This document shows, in pieces, positions 10,781-22,028 of a stretch of DNA of 64,000 bases. The notes under the pieces were generated by a model, which was given only the letters and a program-made list of their open reading frames with translations, was not told where the DNA came from and did not search any database. Every line of letters begins with the position of its first letter. Positions within the stretch are counted from its first letter, which is position 1. The translations under genes were made by a program, and so were the position numbers. The stretch lies in assembly GCA_905182995.1 (NCBI GenBank), contig CAJJDP010000155.1, positions 62,001 through 126,000 on the forward strand, given 5' to 3'. Source of the DNA: Paramecium octaurelia (lineage: Eukaryota; Ciliophora; Oligohymenophorea; Peniculida; Parameciidae).

Positions 10781-11689
10781 CAAATAGCAATTACGACAGT
10801 CTGTTTGCAAACAGGGCAGTTATTATGCTGCAATAACCAACTTTTGATGCATTTAGAGTGGTAATAATGATTGCACCCCAGTTTTCGATATCTCTCACCT
10901 ATTTCCATATTGCATTGACAAACCGGGCAGACTCCTTAGATATTGTCACTTTGTTGAATAACTCTTTTACGAATTCTTCTGATATCTTCCCTTGCAATGC
11001 CATTTGACACATTTCTAATAATAATAAATTTAAGAATACCCCATCTAATCTTCCAATTATAGCAGTTATTCATAACTCATATTGTCTACATCAATGGCTT
11101 GAGTTTAATACTGTCGTAGTCTCTATTATTGTTATAAAAGTGGCAGCACTTGGGCTGTCATTCTTAGCTAAAGAAGAAGTGCTCTCATTTCCAATAATTA
11201 TTGAAATGGATCATGTTAATGTTGTTGATGCTATGATTATATTTCCTAACATTTCTTTTTGTAATCTTTCTTCTTGCCTTTCAATTTAAGAATAAGGTCT
11301 TTTTGGTGTTTTATTTCCTTATCCTTATTATCAATCTTCGAAATAAAATAATCAATTTCTTCTTCTCTTTTCTTCAGTTCTCTTTCTAGTTATTTATTAA
11401 GCTAGGAGAAGAATAAGAATTATAATACTTCACTCATATTTGAAATTTTTTTATCATATTCTTAACACTTATCCTTCAATTGTTATCTCAGTTGTTCATT
11501 TTCATTCAAGAGTTTTTTTTATTCATCCTTACTAAATATAGATTAATTTATCTCAATACGTAAGTAAATTTGAAGTATTTTCTAATTAAGTTTGCTAGAC
11601 TGGGGACTGTTGGGGAATCTTACACACAGGTTTTTGTGGAACTGCAATGAAATATATATTTTACTTGTTTCTATCTTTTGCTTTTACAT
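10781..11689 (-). CDS. RING-H2 E3 ubiquitin ligase with N-terminal coiled coil
   Basis: The C-terminal ~45 residues form a RING-H2 finger, CPVCQCNMEIGERYRKLGC, then HYYHSKCIKSW and CPVCK, the C3H2C3 ligand set that binds two zincs and recruits E2s. Just before it, YEQLLQLEDQMGNVSNGI resembles the segment preceding the RING in plant Big Brother-type ligases. The N-terminal half is a Q/K/E-rich coiled coil, probably for dimerisation or substrate binding. A 25-nt intron (11015-11039) is needed to join the conserved segment to the RING. The start is uncertain: ATG 11689 reads through, while ATG 11796 plus a 28-nt intron also reaches the coiled-coil frame. Confidence 0.8.
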
Positions 11690-12211
11690 CACTGTAGACC
11701 TACGAATAGTAAACTTCTTGGTTTATTACATTGATATAATAATTAATATTTTATTTATAATTATTTTTACATACAAAATATCGATTTATATCCATATTTT
11801 AGATTAGAAACGTTCACAAATTGAAAACAGAATGCGAGATCGAGAAGCAAGATGAGTAAACTTCGATAACACAAGCACAATTTGGAAGTTAATAATTGTG
11901 TAGAACATCACAACCAAGATATCATAAAGTAACATGTGCAATCAGATTGATTTCAAATCCTAAATTTATTAACCAATTGAGACTAATCTTTGGCTTTATT
12001 TCAATAAAGGGACTAAACAATTACAGGTTCTATGAAATTTGAAGACTTAGATTAATAATTATTAGGTTGAGTGAGTCTTAAAGAAGATGAGTTAAAACAC
12101 ATCAATTTTGTTAACTCTGATTTTCTGACTTAATATTACTAAATTTTTCTCCTAAATGGATTAAGATAGATAAATTTTAATTGATTATTATTTTAATTAT
12201 ATATTTTGGAT
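11690..12211. other. Intergenic region, no supported gene
   Basis: About 520 bases between the RING-H2 gene and the 3' end of the cyclin gene. Only short frames are present. It may contain the alternative first exon of the RING-H2 gene (ATG at 11796). Confidence 0.5.
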
Positions 12212-13225
12212 TCATTATTAATTAGGTAGGATAGATAGGATCACGTCTGCGATTTTATTGAACTTTTCCAGTTGATACTTTCTCCTGATTGCGGTCATGT
12301 TGAAACTTTTTAAAAGCGAAATCACAGGTAGGAATTCTGATAAGCATTATCTTAATTCCTCTTAGTCTTCAATATAATGCAAGGATGAGGGAAGAACTTG
12401 GGGAGATCTAAGCATATTGATGGCTAGAAGTATGGAGGTGGTGGCTAGCAATGAGGAAGAAAACCTAAAGGAACTGTTGTTGTAATGGTTACTTTAAACA
12501 TTTGATGTCTAGTAGGGACAACTCTAGAATCATGCGAGAGGCATAGTTGATTTTATCGCAAAGGTTGGCTCCTTGGATCTATCGTTCTAGGAACTTAAGT
12601 GGGGAGGTGTAGGTTAAGTTGAATTGGACAGTCAAGAGGATTTTGCTTTCCATTTCTAATTAATTGATATGGCTGCAGAAATACCTAAGATCTCTTCTTT
12701 GGTGTAGGCATTATCACAGACATGCACGAAATCCTTCAATTCAGGTGCATAGATCTCTTCAAATTTAGAGGCTATGAATAAAGATGCAATCCCAACCAAT
12801 TGTAGTTTATTTCGCATGATTGTGTTTTTTGACAAATAGCGATCTATAAGGTTGATTGTTAGGTAAAGGGTTTCAGGTTGCAACTTAAATTTGAGATGTA
12901 CATCCACTAGCCAATCTATTAAAATTGAACGCATTTGATTTGTGATATCCAATTATAAATTCATATAAAATGGAGTCTAGCACATGAACTTATGTTGATT
13001 GACACATAGGTATTCAAATATATCACCTACATATGGGTTCACAAATTCTGGAGGGATGATTTCCTCTTCCATTTTAAGAATGGGCTTTGAACATATGAAT
13101 TGAGAAGCAGAACGAGTGGGGAGTCGTTAAAAGTTCGTGAGTTCATTTCCAAACTATCGATTGCGAGTAGTCATAAAGTTATTATATGACACTCTCACAT
13201 AATTGTTCTCGTTGTTCTGCTTCAT
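12212..13225 (-). CDS. Mitotic-type (A/B-like) cyclin
   Basis: 318 residues after removing two introns of 29 nt (12656-12684) and 28 nt (12465-12492); phases agree. The cyclin box has the diagnostic sequence ITNQMRSILIDWLVDVHLKF (MRxILxDWLV), followed by ETLYLTINLIDRYLS and LVGIASLFIASKFEEIYAPE, the surface that binds a cyclin-dependent kinase. The C-terminal cyclin fold follows (LEMESKILLTVQFNLT, then SSLLATTSILLAINM). The ~55-residue N-terminus is basic and short, without an obvious destruction box. Role: activation of a CDK in the cell cycle. It lies 60 bp downstream of the hydrolase gene on the same strand. Confidence 0.93.
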
Positions 13226-13285
13226 TAATATTTAAATTAACTGTTATAATTAAAAATTTTCATAATATTCCTTTTTCATATATTA

Positions 13286-14269
13286 TCATAAACTCAACTC
13301 CCCATTTTTAAAAAAGTATACTTAGACGAATGAAGCATTCTTCTCTTGCACAGTCTTGAAATTGTAGATGACAGCCTTATTCAATTATTCAGCATTAAAT
13401 TGATGACTGTTCATCCTGGCATAATTTACAAAGGCATCAATGTGATTGGCTGATACCTTAACAGCCAAATAACTATGAGGAGCTGAAACTTTCCATTCGA
13501 AGATATTCTTCTCTGGATGATATTATACACCAAACACAGGATGTTGTTTTCCTTGCATGGATGCCACAAAAGTTTAACCCTTATTATCCTAATTGGTTCC
13601 AGTGATTTTGAAGAATGCATCCAATGAGGGATACTTTTTATACAAGTCTGGACTCACTCCCCAATTATGACTGTAATATAAATATTGGTTGGTCTATATT
13701 GCCTAATATGTGTCGTCATCGAAATCTTTATATAATGCAAAATTTCTATCTCCATTTTCTAATGAATGACTGATACCGTTCTCACCATAAACTCTATAAA
13801 GGAAGGGAGTTTTGTACCCAGAGATAATGTAGTGCAGAGTTTGGAATCCCATGCAAATTCCAAAGACAGGAAATACTTCACCAGCTTCATTCACTTGGAG
13901 TGCTCTATTTACCATATAAGCAACAGCCTTAGCAAATTTGGATGGACCAGTTGGAGTATCAAGGTCAGATGCCCCTCCTGGGATGATGATACCATTAATG
14001 CCTAAAAAGTATTTCTCTAAAATGGTGTTGTCAGCTTCATAGGGAATGGGTACAACTCTTGCTCCAGCCATTTCGACAAATTTAACATAGGATGCAGCCA
14101 AATAAGAATATTAACTAGAGGGGTAATCAACATAGTCTGGATCTGAGGGTTGAGTAAATATTCCGATAACAACATTATTGTTGATTTCTGTCAGATATTC
14201 AATATCATCTACGAAACTCGATTAACTCAAAAATAAGATGCAGGATAGCAATAGCAATATTCTTGGCAT
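13286..14269 (-). CDS. Gamma-glutamyl hydrolase (folate polyglutamate hydrolase)
   Basis: 327 residues, unspliced. An N-terminal signal peptide (MPRILLLLSCILFLSQSS) points to the lysosome/phagosome or secretion, as usual for this family. The fold is a class I glutamine-amidotransferase-like hydrolase: the catalytic Cys lies in FGICMGFQTLHY (about residue 139) and the catalytic His in FGVQYHPEKNIFEW. IPGGASDL is the family's glycine loop. The enzyme trims gamma-linked glutamates from folylpolyglutamates. Length matches animal and plant GGH. TAA/TAG glutamines fall at plausible positions. Confidence 0.93.
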
Positions 14270-14453
14270 TGGTTATAATATATTTAATAATAAGTTGTAT
14301 TTATATTGGGTTATTAATCTTCGGAATATTGGGGGTAGAATTGAAAAGTGTAATATAGAATTTAGTATTAAAAAATATCTCTACTACTGCTGATTTTTGA
14401 TGTGATGTTTGGTGTGAAACTTTTAATATAAAAATTATAATTAATTAAGTAAG

Positions 14454-14815
14454 TCATTTATAAGCATCTGCATCCGGCTGAATTTACTTTAGTTGGATGC
14501 CTGACTATTGGAGTTTGATGAGATGGTTCCCCCTTTGGGATGCGAATCTTTATGAGAGTTCATATAATTCTATTTTCTTTTGGTCCAGTTGAGATTTTAA
14601 TTATCTTTGATCTGACTCCAGCCTCTCTATTAAGGCGTCTCTCTCTCTTATGATCAACTCGAAAGTGGCATCTGTTATTATATATTATTAACTGCTCTAT
14701 TGTGTATCCTGCATTATTTTAGACTATGTCAAAAGGATTGCCTTACTTACGGTTTCTCTTAATTATCAATGTCTCTTTGTTTCGATGATCTCTTGATAGG
14801 TTATGACTTATCCAT
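14454..14815 (-). CDS. Small coiled-coil protein, 112 residues
   Basis: Start ATG 14815, one 23-nt intron (14724-14746), stop 14454; phases agree. Residues ~55-95 form a heptad-rich helix (LIIRERDALIERLESDQRQL). The N-terminus is basic and Q/S-rich. I recognise no family. Its ATG is only 29 bp from the ATG of the divergent RRM gene. Confidence 0.75.
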
Positions 14816-14844
14816 TTAATATATTATTAATTTTTATATATTTA
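14816..14844. promoter_or_regulatory. Very short bidirectional promoter region
   Basis: 29 bp, all A/T except one G next to the plus-strand ATG side, separate two divergent start codons. Both 5' untranslated regions and the core promoter must fit here or extend into the genes. Confidence 0.5.
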
Positions 14845-15299
14845 ATGTTCAATAACCAATACGCCAATCCCATGTTCAATAATCAGTATTTTGAATTGAT
14901 TCGTGACAATTAGCAGTTTCAACCTTAAAAAGACTCTACCCACTCGCTTTACGTTGACGGTAAGATCTTCAATAATAAATACAATAGGAATTCCAAATGA
15001 TGCACAAGAACGAGAAGTGGCACGTATCAAACCTAAATATAATTTAGATATCTTTCGTCCTTATCCAGGGTTCCAAAGAGTCCGTCTAATTAAAAAGTAA
15101 ACACAAAAGGGAAGAGAATATTTGCTCTGCTTCGTAGATTTCGATGATGCCTTTCAAGCTACTATAGTGATGCAGACACTTTAAGTTATCATAAAGCATT
15201 AAAATATCTTAGGGATACCGTTTTGATAAAAATGACAAGACAGGCCTCAAGATTTATTTTGCTAATAACCCAAAATAAGAGAAGCAAAACAAAAAATGA
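14845..15299 (+). CDS. Small RRM RNA-binding protein, RBPMS/couch potato-like
   Basis: 132 residues with two 28-nt introns (14960-14987 and 15185-15212); the spliced frame is continuous. A single RRM spans residues ~33-120: SLYVDGIPNDAQEREV gives RNP2, YLLCFVDFDDAFQATIVMQ covers RNP1, and LQGYRFDK closes the domain. The IFRPYPGFQRVRL segment and the GYRFD end are typical of the RBPMS/hermes group and of U1A-like RRMs. Role: binding single-stranded RNA; the targets are unknown. Confidence 0.85.
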
Positions 15300-17129
15300 C
15301 ATACTAAAGTATATAATGAGTAATTTATTATCATACCATTAAACTCCTCTTCTATTATATACAACCTATTTATTGGATTCATCAAATACCACATCTAACT
15401 TATTTTTACTCAATACAAGGCAAAAGTCAGATTCTTAATAATCTCGCTCTTTTAATTGAGTATTCTCCTAATTCTAATTGCCTTTGCTACCTGGTATTCT
15501 CTAATTGGAACTGCAAATTATTTTATATTCCTTTTATACACACTCATTTCTAAGTAAATGTTTGATTTATTCAGTCTTGAGAACAGCTGTGTGATAGGTC
15601 TTAGATTGATATTCAATTGTTATAATTAATATTTCAGGTTGTTTTTTAATTTCTACTTGGAAATCAACCCATCCTAATCAACCCAAACTACAAATGTTTT
15701 AAATTAATTGTATCAATCATGATAATTTGCATATTAAAATTAAAGTCCGTAAAGAGGGGTATATAGGTTTGGTTTAATTTTGCCAATGAATTTAAACACT
15801 AAAAAGAATTAATTAAAATGATAAACCCAAATGTAATTAAGAGATAATAGACCAATCTTTAAATATTTCTTATGAGGTTTTTATAGTGGCTTAGAGCATT
15901 TTAATTATGAGAATCTTCAAACTATGTCTCATAAATAAGTAGTCATTCTCTGTGATAATCTACATTATTTTTTAAATAATAACATTTAAGAGCAACATAA
16001 AAATTGATTGTTCGCTATCAGTATATCTGATAAGAAATCATACTTAGAGATCCAAGTTAATAAGTTCACTTATTTGTTTCTGTCCAGTTTGAAGTTTCAA
16101 GGCTTATCTACACTAATTAATTTTTTCCATCATCTTTATATCCTTTTCCAACTATTTGTATAGATGTCTATCTCTACTATATGCAATTTAACCATCCTTT
16201 TTATATTTTTGTAATCAACATAAATCACATAACGAATCTAAAGGTTTTTAAAAATAGTTTGGATTATGCTTAATACCAATACCTACACTTAAATAAGAGT
16301 TGAGATTTCTGAAAAAACCTTACAAAGGGATTGTTTAGAATAAATAAAGTAATCTAAAGTGAATATATTTGAAAAATCATAAAAATTAATACATTTCTTC
16401 ACCTCTTTATTATTAGAAATCTGAAAAGAGTAAAAATAACTGAAACTAGAAATAAGTGGAATGATTAGAACATAAAATAAAAGAGTAAACCTTAAGAAAA
16501 TGCAATAATTTTTATAAATTAAGTATTACTGTAAAATATATATATTAGTAGAGATGACAAATATAAAAATACTTTAGATGAGAACTAATTTGTATACTCA
16601 ATTCAATTCAATTATATTGGTTGATTATTTTTGCATTCTATATTTTACCTTAAAAATATTATTGTAGTTATAATTAATGTTAAAAAAGTCATCAATTATT
16701 TGAATTAGACTAATAGTAAGATTTTTATATTTGTGCTTGCCAGTTAAAACGACCACTACTAATTTAGATGCTCTCAGAAGCTAAAAAATTAATCGAACCT
16801 TTGTTTTCTTTTTCTTTTTTAAATTAAATTTAAACATTTTTCTTGTTTTTTCTCAAATTCCTTTCTCAAATTTTATTGATTTTTCTTCATTCAAATATTT
16901 CGCTTACTCATAAATTACCCACACCTTCGAACATGATATGCCTTGTTTTTATTTTGAATCTAATTTTAAATATTTTTTACTCTAACAATCAGCTACTTTG
17001 ATCTTCGGAATATGGAAAATGAATGTTGATTATTAATTTGATCGAGGAATTCAATTACGATAAATTCGGACCCAATTAAGATAATAGGATTAAATCGCAT
17101 TTCAATTAAATTGTCATAAATTAATACAA
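15300..17129. other. 1.8-kb AT-rich region with only weak coding-like frames
   Basis: Two minus-strand stretches look partly coding. One at about 15300-15674 includes VDFQVEIKKQPEILIITIEY but lacks an ATG in frame. One at about 15945-16330 contains a 29-nt GT...AG candidate intron. Neither gives a complete model. They may be gene remnants or chance open frames, which are common when TGA is the only stop. Confidence 0.4.
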
Positions 17130-17339
17130 ATGAACTCATAATTACAGTTAAACAAACCATTCAAACCCATCGGAGATATTGAGGATGTTCAAATCAGAGA
17201 TTTCTCAGTGTAGTTTAAATCACAGAATTCAGTTTGCAAATTCAAAAGAACTTAAAGAGTGGACTTTATATCAACATTTTACACTGGCAACGTACCATCG
17301 TCATCCAAAACACCTGTAAAAGGAATACTCAAACAATGA
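17130..17339 (+). CDS. Hypothetical small protein, 69 residues
   Basis: One exon, ATG to TGA. Sequence composition is balanced and protein-like (KPFKPIGDIEDVQIRDFS; FYTGNVPSSSKTPVKGILKQ). No transmembrane segment or known domain. Confidence 0.6.
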
Positions 17340-17626
17340 TGTTTTTACTACCCTTATTACTTATATAAATTGAGATTTTCATATGTTTGATGAATGCTTC
17401 TCAGCTTTCTCTTTCGGATTTTCTTTTTTTCTTATAGAATATTTGAAATATTCTATAATTTAACATTGTATTTTAATCACAACTAAAACTTTCCACATTT
17501 AAAGTAAATAAAGAAGGGATTAAAATGATTGCATAATTATAATTAAATATTAATGATTGTGAACAAACGAATTTCAAAATTTGAATGTCTTTCATAGTTT
17601 AATTTTTAATCTTCATTGATCAAACG

Positions 17627-17797
17627 ATGAAAGACTTTCTTAATAGAGAGAAAGAGAAAAAAAGACTGAGAGAGGCAAGTGATAAATCCAGATAAAAAAT
17701 GACTGTGTTTGATGTCCACAAATTGGCTACTCAGTCAATAGGAGATTTGTTATTAAAATTTATGGTAAACAAAAAATGTTTGTAAAGTACTAAATGA
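17627..17797 (+). CDS. Hypothetical small protein, 56 residues
   Basis: One exon, ATG to TGA, starting with a strongly basic and acidic helix (MKDFLNREKEKKRLREAS), then TVFDVHKLATQSIGDLLLKF. It ends 24 bp before the next plus-strand gene. It could instead be part of an unrecognised longer gene. Confidence 0.5.
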
Positions 17798-17821
17798 TAA
17801 TATAAATTAATTATAATTCTT

Positions 17822-18364
17822 ATGACTAATTATATACCTGAGACAAAAACCTTTGGCAAATTTGATCCACTCTTCCAAAACAAATATGAGAAGGTTGGCC
17901 CTGAATTCGGATAATTGCAATAATGTAATGCCATTGTTACTTATGACAGAGAAATCTGACTATTTGGCTGCAAATGTTGGGAAATTTGAAGTACAACCAG
18001 AAATCCCTTCATTTATCGAAGGACTAGTAAGAAGAACAGCCACCACAAGTGAATAAATATTAATTAAGTGTAGGTCGTACTCCTGCAACAATGGCATGGT
18101 TCAGAAGAACAACATCTTTTGAGAGGAATGGAATTTTCAACATTCACACTCCAGTTATGAATACAAGAATATTGCCATGGGTGTTTTTCATCTTTATTGC
18201 TTATGGATGGTAAGGATATTAGATCTCCTCATGGAATTCGGTAGTTAAGAAAGATTCCAATGAACCGTAAAATAGTTATCAACTATTATAGACGTAATAC
18301 ACCATATGACAAACTTTCCTTAAGGGAATTACCACCTGCTAAGAATTGGGCTAGACCTGGATGA
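17822..18364 (+). CDS. Single-pass membrane protein, 155 residues, unknown family
   Basis: Three 25-nt introns (17925-17949, 18049-18073, 18267-18291) restore one frame from ATG 17822 to TGA 18362. Residues ~1-95 are hydrophilic. One transmembrane helix follows near residues 100-115 (LPWVFFIFIAYGWQGY), then a short tail ending LRELPPAKNWARPG. The size and single helix resemble small accessory subunits of mitochondrial respiratory complexes, but I cannot assign one. It converges on the small membrane protein at 18390-18620. Confidence 0.75.
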
Positions 18365-18389
18365 AATAAATAATATTCATAAAAAACCA

Positions 18390-18620
18390 TCACCAATATG
18401 TTCTGGCATATAAATAAAAATCATGGTAGCATAGTCCCAAACCAATCACAAGTGCTCCACCCACACTATGAGAGAATGCATAAAATGTTCTTCCTCCACT
18501 GAGACCTCCATGTATGATACCTCCAAATAATCCAAGAAGAGCACCCCATCTCAATGTAACAGGCATTTTGTATTTCAATTTTCTCTCAATTCTTCTTCTT
18601 TCCTACTCTGAATTATCCAT
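18390..18620 (-). CDS. Small glycine-rich membrane protein, 76 residues
   Basis: Unspliced. A basic N-terminus (EQERRRIERKLKYK) is followed by two hydrophobic, glycine-rich segments, WGALLGLFGGIIHGGLSGGR and SVGGALVIGLGLCYHDFYLY. Glycine-zipper helices of this sort occur in Tim17/TMEM14-like and other small mitochondrial inner-membrane proteins. The exact family is not recognised. Its stop lies 25 bp from that of the convergent gene. Confidence 0.7.
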
Positions 18621-18710
18621 AATTAATTTTATAATATATATATTGATTTATAATTTGGGCAATTGCTATATCATTAAAAGTATACCTATTCTATTATATA
18701 CATTAATTTG

Positions 18711-19217
18711 ATGAACTAAATTGGATCAGATCCTTTTAATATAGTTATTAAGTATTTCCACATAATATTTATTGGATAGGTCAGTAGTCCACTTATCATA
18801 TATCTCATAAAGAGTCTATTTAAAAAGCGGCCAGAGCATTGTTTGTGTTGCCCTCCTTTTGGTTAATATACAACTCCTAATTGTGTAAATGCAAATGATC
18901 TTTTTTACTAAAATTGACCATTATATCTTATATTAAAATATCAATATTATTGTAAAAATGATCTTAATCTCATGCTTGAAATGGTAAGTAAACTTTTAAC
19001 TTTATAGATTAAGGAATTTAATAATATGAGACAGTAGTTTAATTAAAATGAAATCCAATATATTAGTATAGTATATTAAGCTAAGCTTCTGTTTTTCATA
19101 TTCGCCAATTGTCAGTAATGCTTACTTTACTACAATAATATTAAAGGCACAAAAAAGAATATGAGAGTTTACACAAGATACATCTAAAAATAGTTCATTT
19201 ATTTTATTTTTATTTGA
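18711..19217 (+). CDS. Hypothetical gene with an in-frame TGA at 18915
   Basis: The frame from ATG 18711 is open for 68 codons (MNQIGSDPFNIVIKYFHIIF, then KKRPEHCLCCPPFGQYTTPN) to TGA at 18915. The same frame continues downstream through a good 24-nt intron (18984-19007, GTAAGT...TAG) to TGA at 19215. The intron supports coding downstream of the first TGA. Either there are two small genes about 60 bp apart, or one 160-codon gene with an internal TGA from a mutation, a sequencing error or read-through. No domain is recognised. Confidence 0.45.
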
Positions 19218-19357
19218 GATTAATATTTCAATGAGTAGTTAATAGTTAAGAGTAGGTAAACAGATTGTTGAGATTTCAATTGATCATAATAAACTTATTT
19301 ATTGCAAGTTTGTAAAATCTATTTTTAAATATATATATATTAATTTAACAATCATAC

Positions 19358-19879
19358 TCAAATTTTTTATTCTGCTTTATTTTTTTCTTCCATGTATTTT
19401 TAAACGAACTCTTTAATCATTGCTTCGTATTTAGGTAAGTCTTGTTCAAAAGTCTTAGCTAATTCAGCATTTGTTGGTGACTTTGGATTAGGACGATAAA
19501 GGAAATCTTCCAATGCTTTCAGTATTTCTACACATGTCTTAGCAGGTGAATATCCTATTTTATCATTGAGGATGTCAATGCAAGTTTTGCCTGAGGAATA
19601 AATGTTCATGTGAAGAAATCTGGTTTTTTACAACTTCCAAGTGTAGACGGGCGATGTAGTGGGGTAATTTTAAGGGAATTCTAAAGTACCTGGGAATTCA
19701 CCTCCTTGCCATATTGTATTTTCCCTTCCATAGATCACCACATCCCATTTTGTGTAGTTTGCTGAGTTGTTTTCATATTAGACAGCAACGGTCACGTTTT
19801 CAATGACACCTTCATCTATGGCAGCTTAGACTTACTCGAATTCTTTTTCCAATCTCTTAATCATCTAATCGTTTATCAT
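19358..19879 (-). CDS. E2 ubiquitin-conjugating enzyme (UBC fold)
   Basis: 173 residues, unspliced. The UBC fold is recognisable: an N-terminal helix (MIKRLEKEFEQV), WDVVIYGRENTIWQGGEFPG for the central sheet, FPQNYPTTSPVYTW for the conserved FPxxYP segment, then SSGKTCIDILND with the active-site Cys near residue 100. The usual HPN motif reads HMN, which is unusual because that Asn side chain aids catalysis; Asn is still present. The C-terminus is extended and charged. Start may be the first ATG (19879) or the one 12 bases on. It overlaps the upstream gene's TGA. Confidence 0.88.
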
Positions 19880-21305
19880 TATTATTATATTAATAGAAAA
19901 TCAATTAAATCTTGATCATTTATAAGTAATGGAATTTCACGAGGAAATTTTACATCTTTGTTTATTTATTCAATTTCCCTCAAGGCTGTTTCAAGTGATT
20001 CGATGGACAGCTAATGAATGATAGAATTATAATAATAGATCAGTTTGAATTGATTGGCTTCATAGTAGGAAACATTAAATTGGTTATGGAACTTCTTATT
20101 TACTTATTGTAACTATTTGATGATTTTATTATGGTGTTCATCATATTGCGGTATCAGAATGATGAGAGTATTTTCATTGTATTAAATGTAGGGTTAAGAG
20201 GGAATTTTGTTTTACTCCTTTTTGATGAATGAGTATTTTTAGTGAAAATGTTTTGAGTCCATGGAGAGGAAGTCTTTGTAAAAGGTGAATATGGTAGTGA
20301 GATTATGCAAATCTCCATTGTAAATGGCATTAGCATTTGAATCCAAATTGAAGATTGTTAGTTTGGTATCTTGGTCGAATTTCTCTATTCCCAACATTTA
20401 CAGTCGATCTTCATTCAAATTTCCATCGATCCAAGCGAATCTTAGAGAGGGCAATTAGAGTGCGATCTTTTGTATTTTGAGCAAGTAATTCTGATTGTCT
20501 TGAATGGAATCCATCACGATGAGTGCATGTCCTAGGTAGTGTTTGGAATTCTCAAACTTCAATTCATTGATTAATGGTACGATTGGTTAGGCCAACAAAT
20601 CATCAACAAATTAATAATGATTTGGGAATCTGGAGATTAAAATATGGGAATAGGTGTTAAACTTTGAATAAATGGTTTTAATTTCTGATTTTTACATTAA
20701 GAATCCAAATTTGATTCTATAATTATAGAGCTTCTTACATTGTTGAGTAAAGTGTTTTATTTCATCTTGATATTCCACTTGATCATAGAATAATCCGATG
20801 ATATGAATGTCATATAATGATTGCTAATTATGCTAATTATTGATGGCAGTCTCGATGTCTTGGAGAGAGTGAAATTGGGTGAATTGCAATCCATTCAAGT
20901 AGTAGTGGATGAAGGAGAGGAGGGTTTCATAGTGAAGCAGGTCGTTGTAATGATAGATGAGTCCAGATTTGGTTTCCAGAAAGATGGCTGGAAATCGTTT
21001 GATTTGATATTGTTCTATGAAGGAGGCGTTATCTAAAAGTGGTAGTGAGACATACCTTCTAATTCGATCCTCAGGAAGTTCACTTGTTTGGGGAGATCTT
21101 GCAGCAATTATTTGAAAATGACTTCATGAATGCAACAGGCTTTGCATGCTTTGTGAGTGGCGAGAAAGAGAGTCATCTAATACTTAGGGTTGTTGATGGG
21201 TTTGGAAACTGAAAAATATGGTAATCCAGGGGAGCAGTTGCTAATCCTGAGATGTTGATTTAATTCTTTAGTAAATATCAATGTGAAACAGATGAACAAA
21301 ATCAT
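19876..21305 (-). CDS. Thioredoxin-fold ER protein, PDI-like
   Basis: 468 residues with one 23-nt intron (21033-21055). It starts with a signal peptide (MILFICFTLIFTKELN). The sequence MTLFLATHKACKACCIHEVI fits a first thioredoxin domain, but the active site reads CKACC rather than CGHC, so redox activity is doubtful. IKRFPAIFLETKSGLIYHY follows as the FPTLxxF strand of a thioredoxin fold. Further thioredoxin-like domains are likely (LRFAWIDGNLNEDRLQMLGI resembles the PDI b/a' pattern). There is no KDEL-type ending; it ends IQQQ. Its ATG overlaps the TGA of the upstream gene and its TGA overlaps the E2 start. Confidence 0.65.
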
Positions 21306-21934
21306 TATTTATTTTAATTGATTCTTTTCCTTTGAATGTTTTGAGTTCTCTCGGTCAGTTGTTCGAAGTATGGACTGTTGTGTTGGTTGTTGTATTTGAA
21401 TTTCTCGGAGTAGGGTTTAACCTGAATGGGAGCAAGACGCTTGTTGGATTTGTAACGATCGTATCGTTCCAACAAGCCATCATGTGAGAGATCTCTTTCC
21501 ATGTGATTGACCCAACTGAAATCCAGGTTGGGTTTAGATACACTCTACAGTAGAGGAGGGAATGAGGTGATTTGCTCTTAGAGTTCTGCAATTTTCTTCT
21601 TCAACTCTTCAACTTATTATTTTAGTTATACTTCAGCAATTTGAAAAGTCTCATTCAATAAGGATTGTCTTTACACTCTCTCATTCAATTGAGCAATCTA
21701 ATTATCTTTCTCCTTAATCTGATCAGTGAGATTCTGATTCAATTTCTACAATTGCCCAATCTCCTCCCTCAACTAAGTGATGATCTCGGAATCTAAATTG
21801 ATTTAAACGGATTCATCCTGCATTTGATTGGATTCAGTCAGTCTGCTCACCAATATTTGTTTCTCCTCCACTCCTTCCTATTGTTAAATGATCGACTGAT
21901 ATAAAAATTGAGATTCAATATCTGATTCTTACAT
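21302..21934 (-). CDS. Coiled-coil protein, 210 residues
   Basis: Unspliced, ATG 21934 to TGA 21302. Residues ~20-130 are an acidic/Q-rich coiled coil (LREEIGQLQKLNQNLTDQIK). The C-terminal ~75 residues are basic and aromatic (VNHMERDLSHDGLLERYDRY). Function unknown; it may be cytoskeletal. It overlaps the next gene by the four bases ATGA. A full second print lies at 22693-23325. Confidence 0.75.
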
Positions 21935-22028
21935 AATTATTATTTATAAACAAATTTTTAGTATTTGCCTAAGCAAAATCCATTTGTATTTCTCAGCAAC
22001 TGCAAATTTATATATTAAATTAATTAAT

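Noticed and set aside
16500-17600. Search for tRNA, rRNA, telomere repeats, CRISPR or transposon ends across the window
   Set aside because: No cloverleaf boxes, G3-4T2-3 telomere tracts, spaced repeats or terminal inverted repeats with a transposase were recognised by eye.
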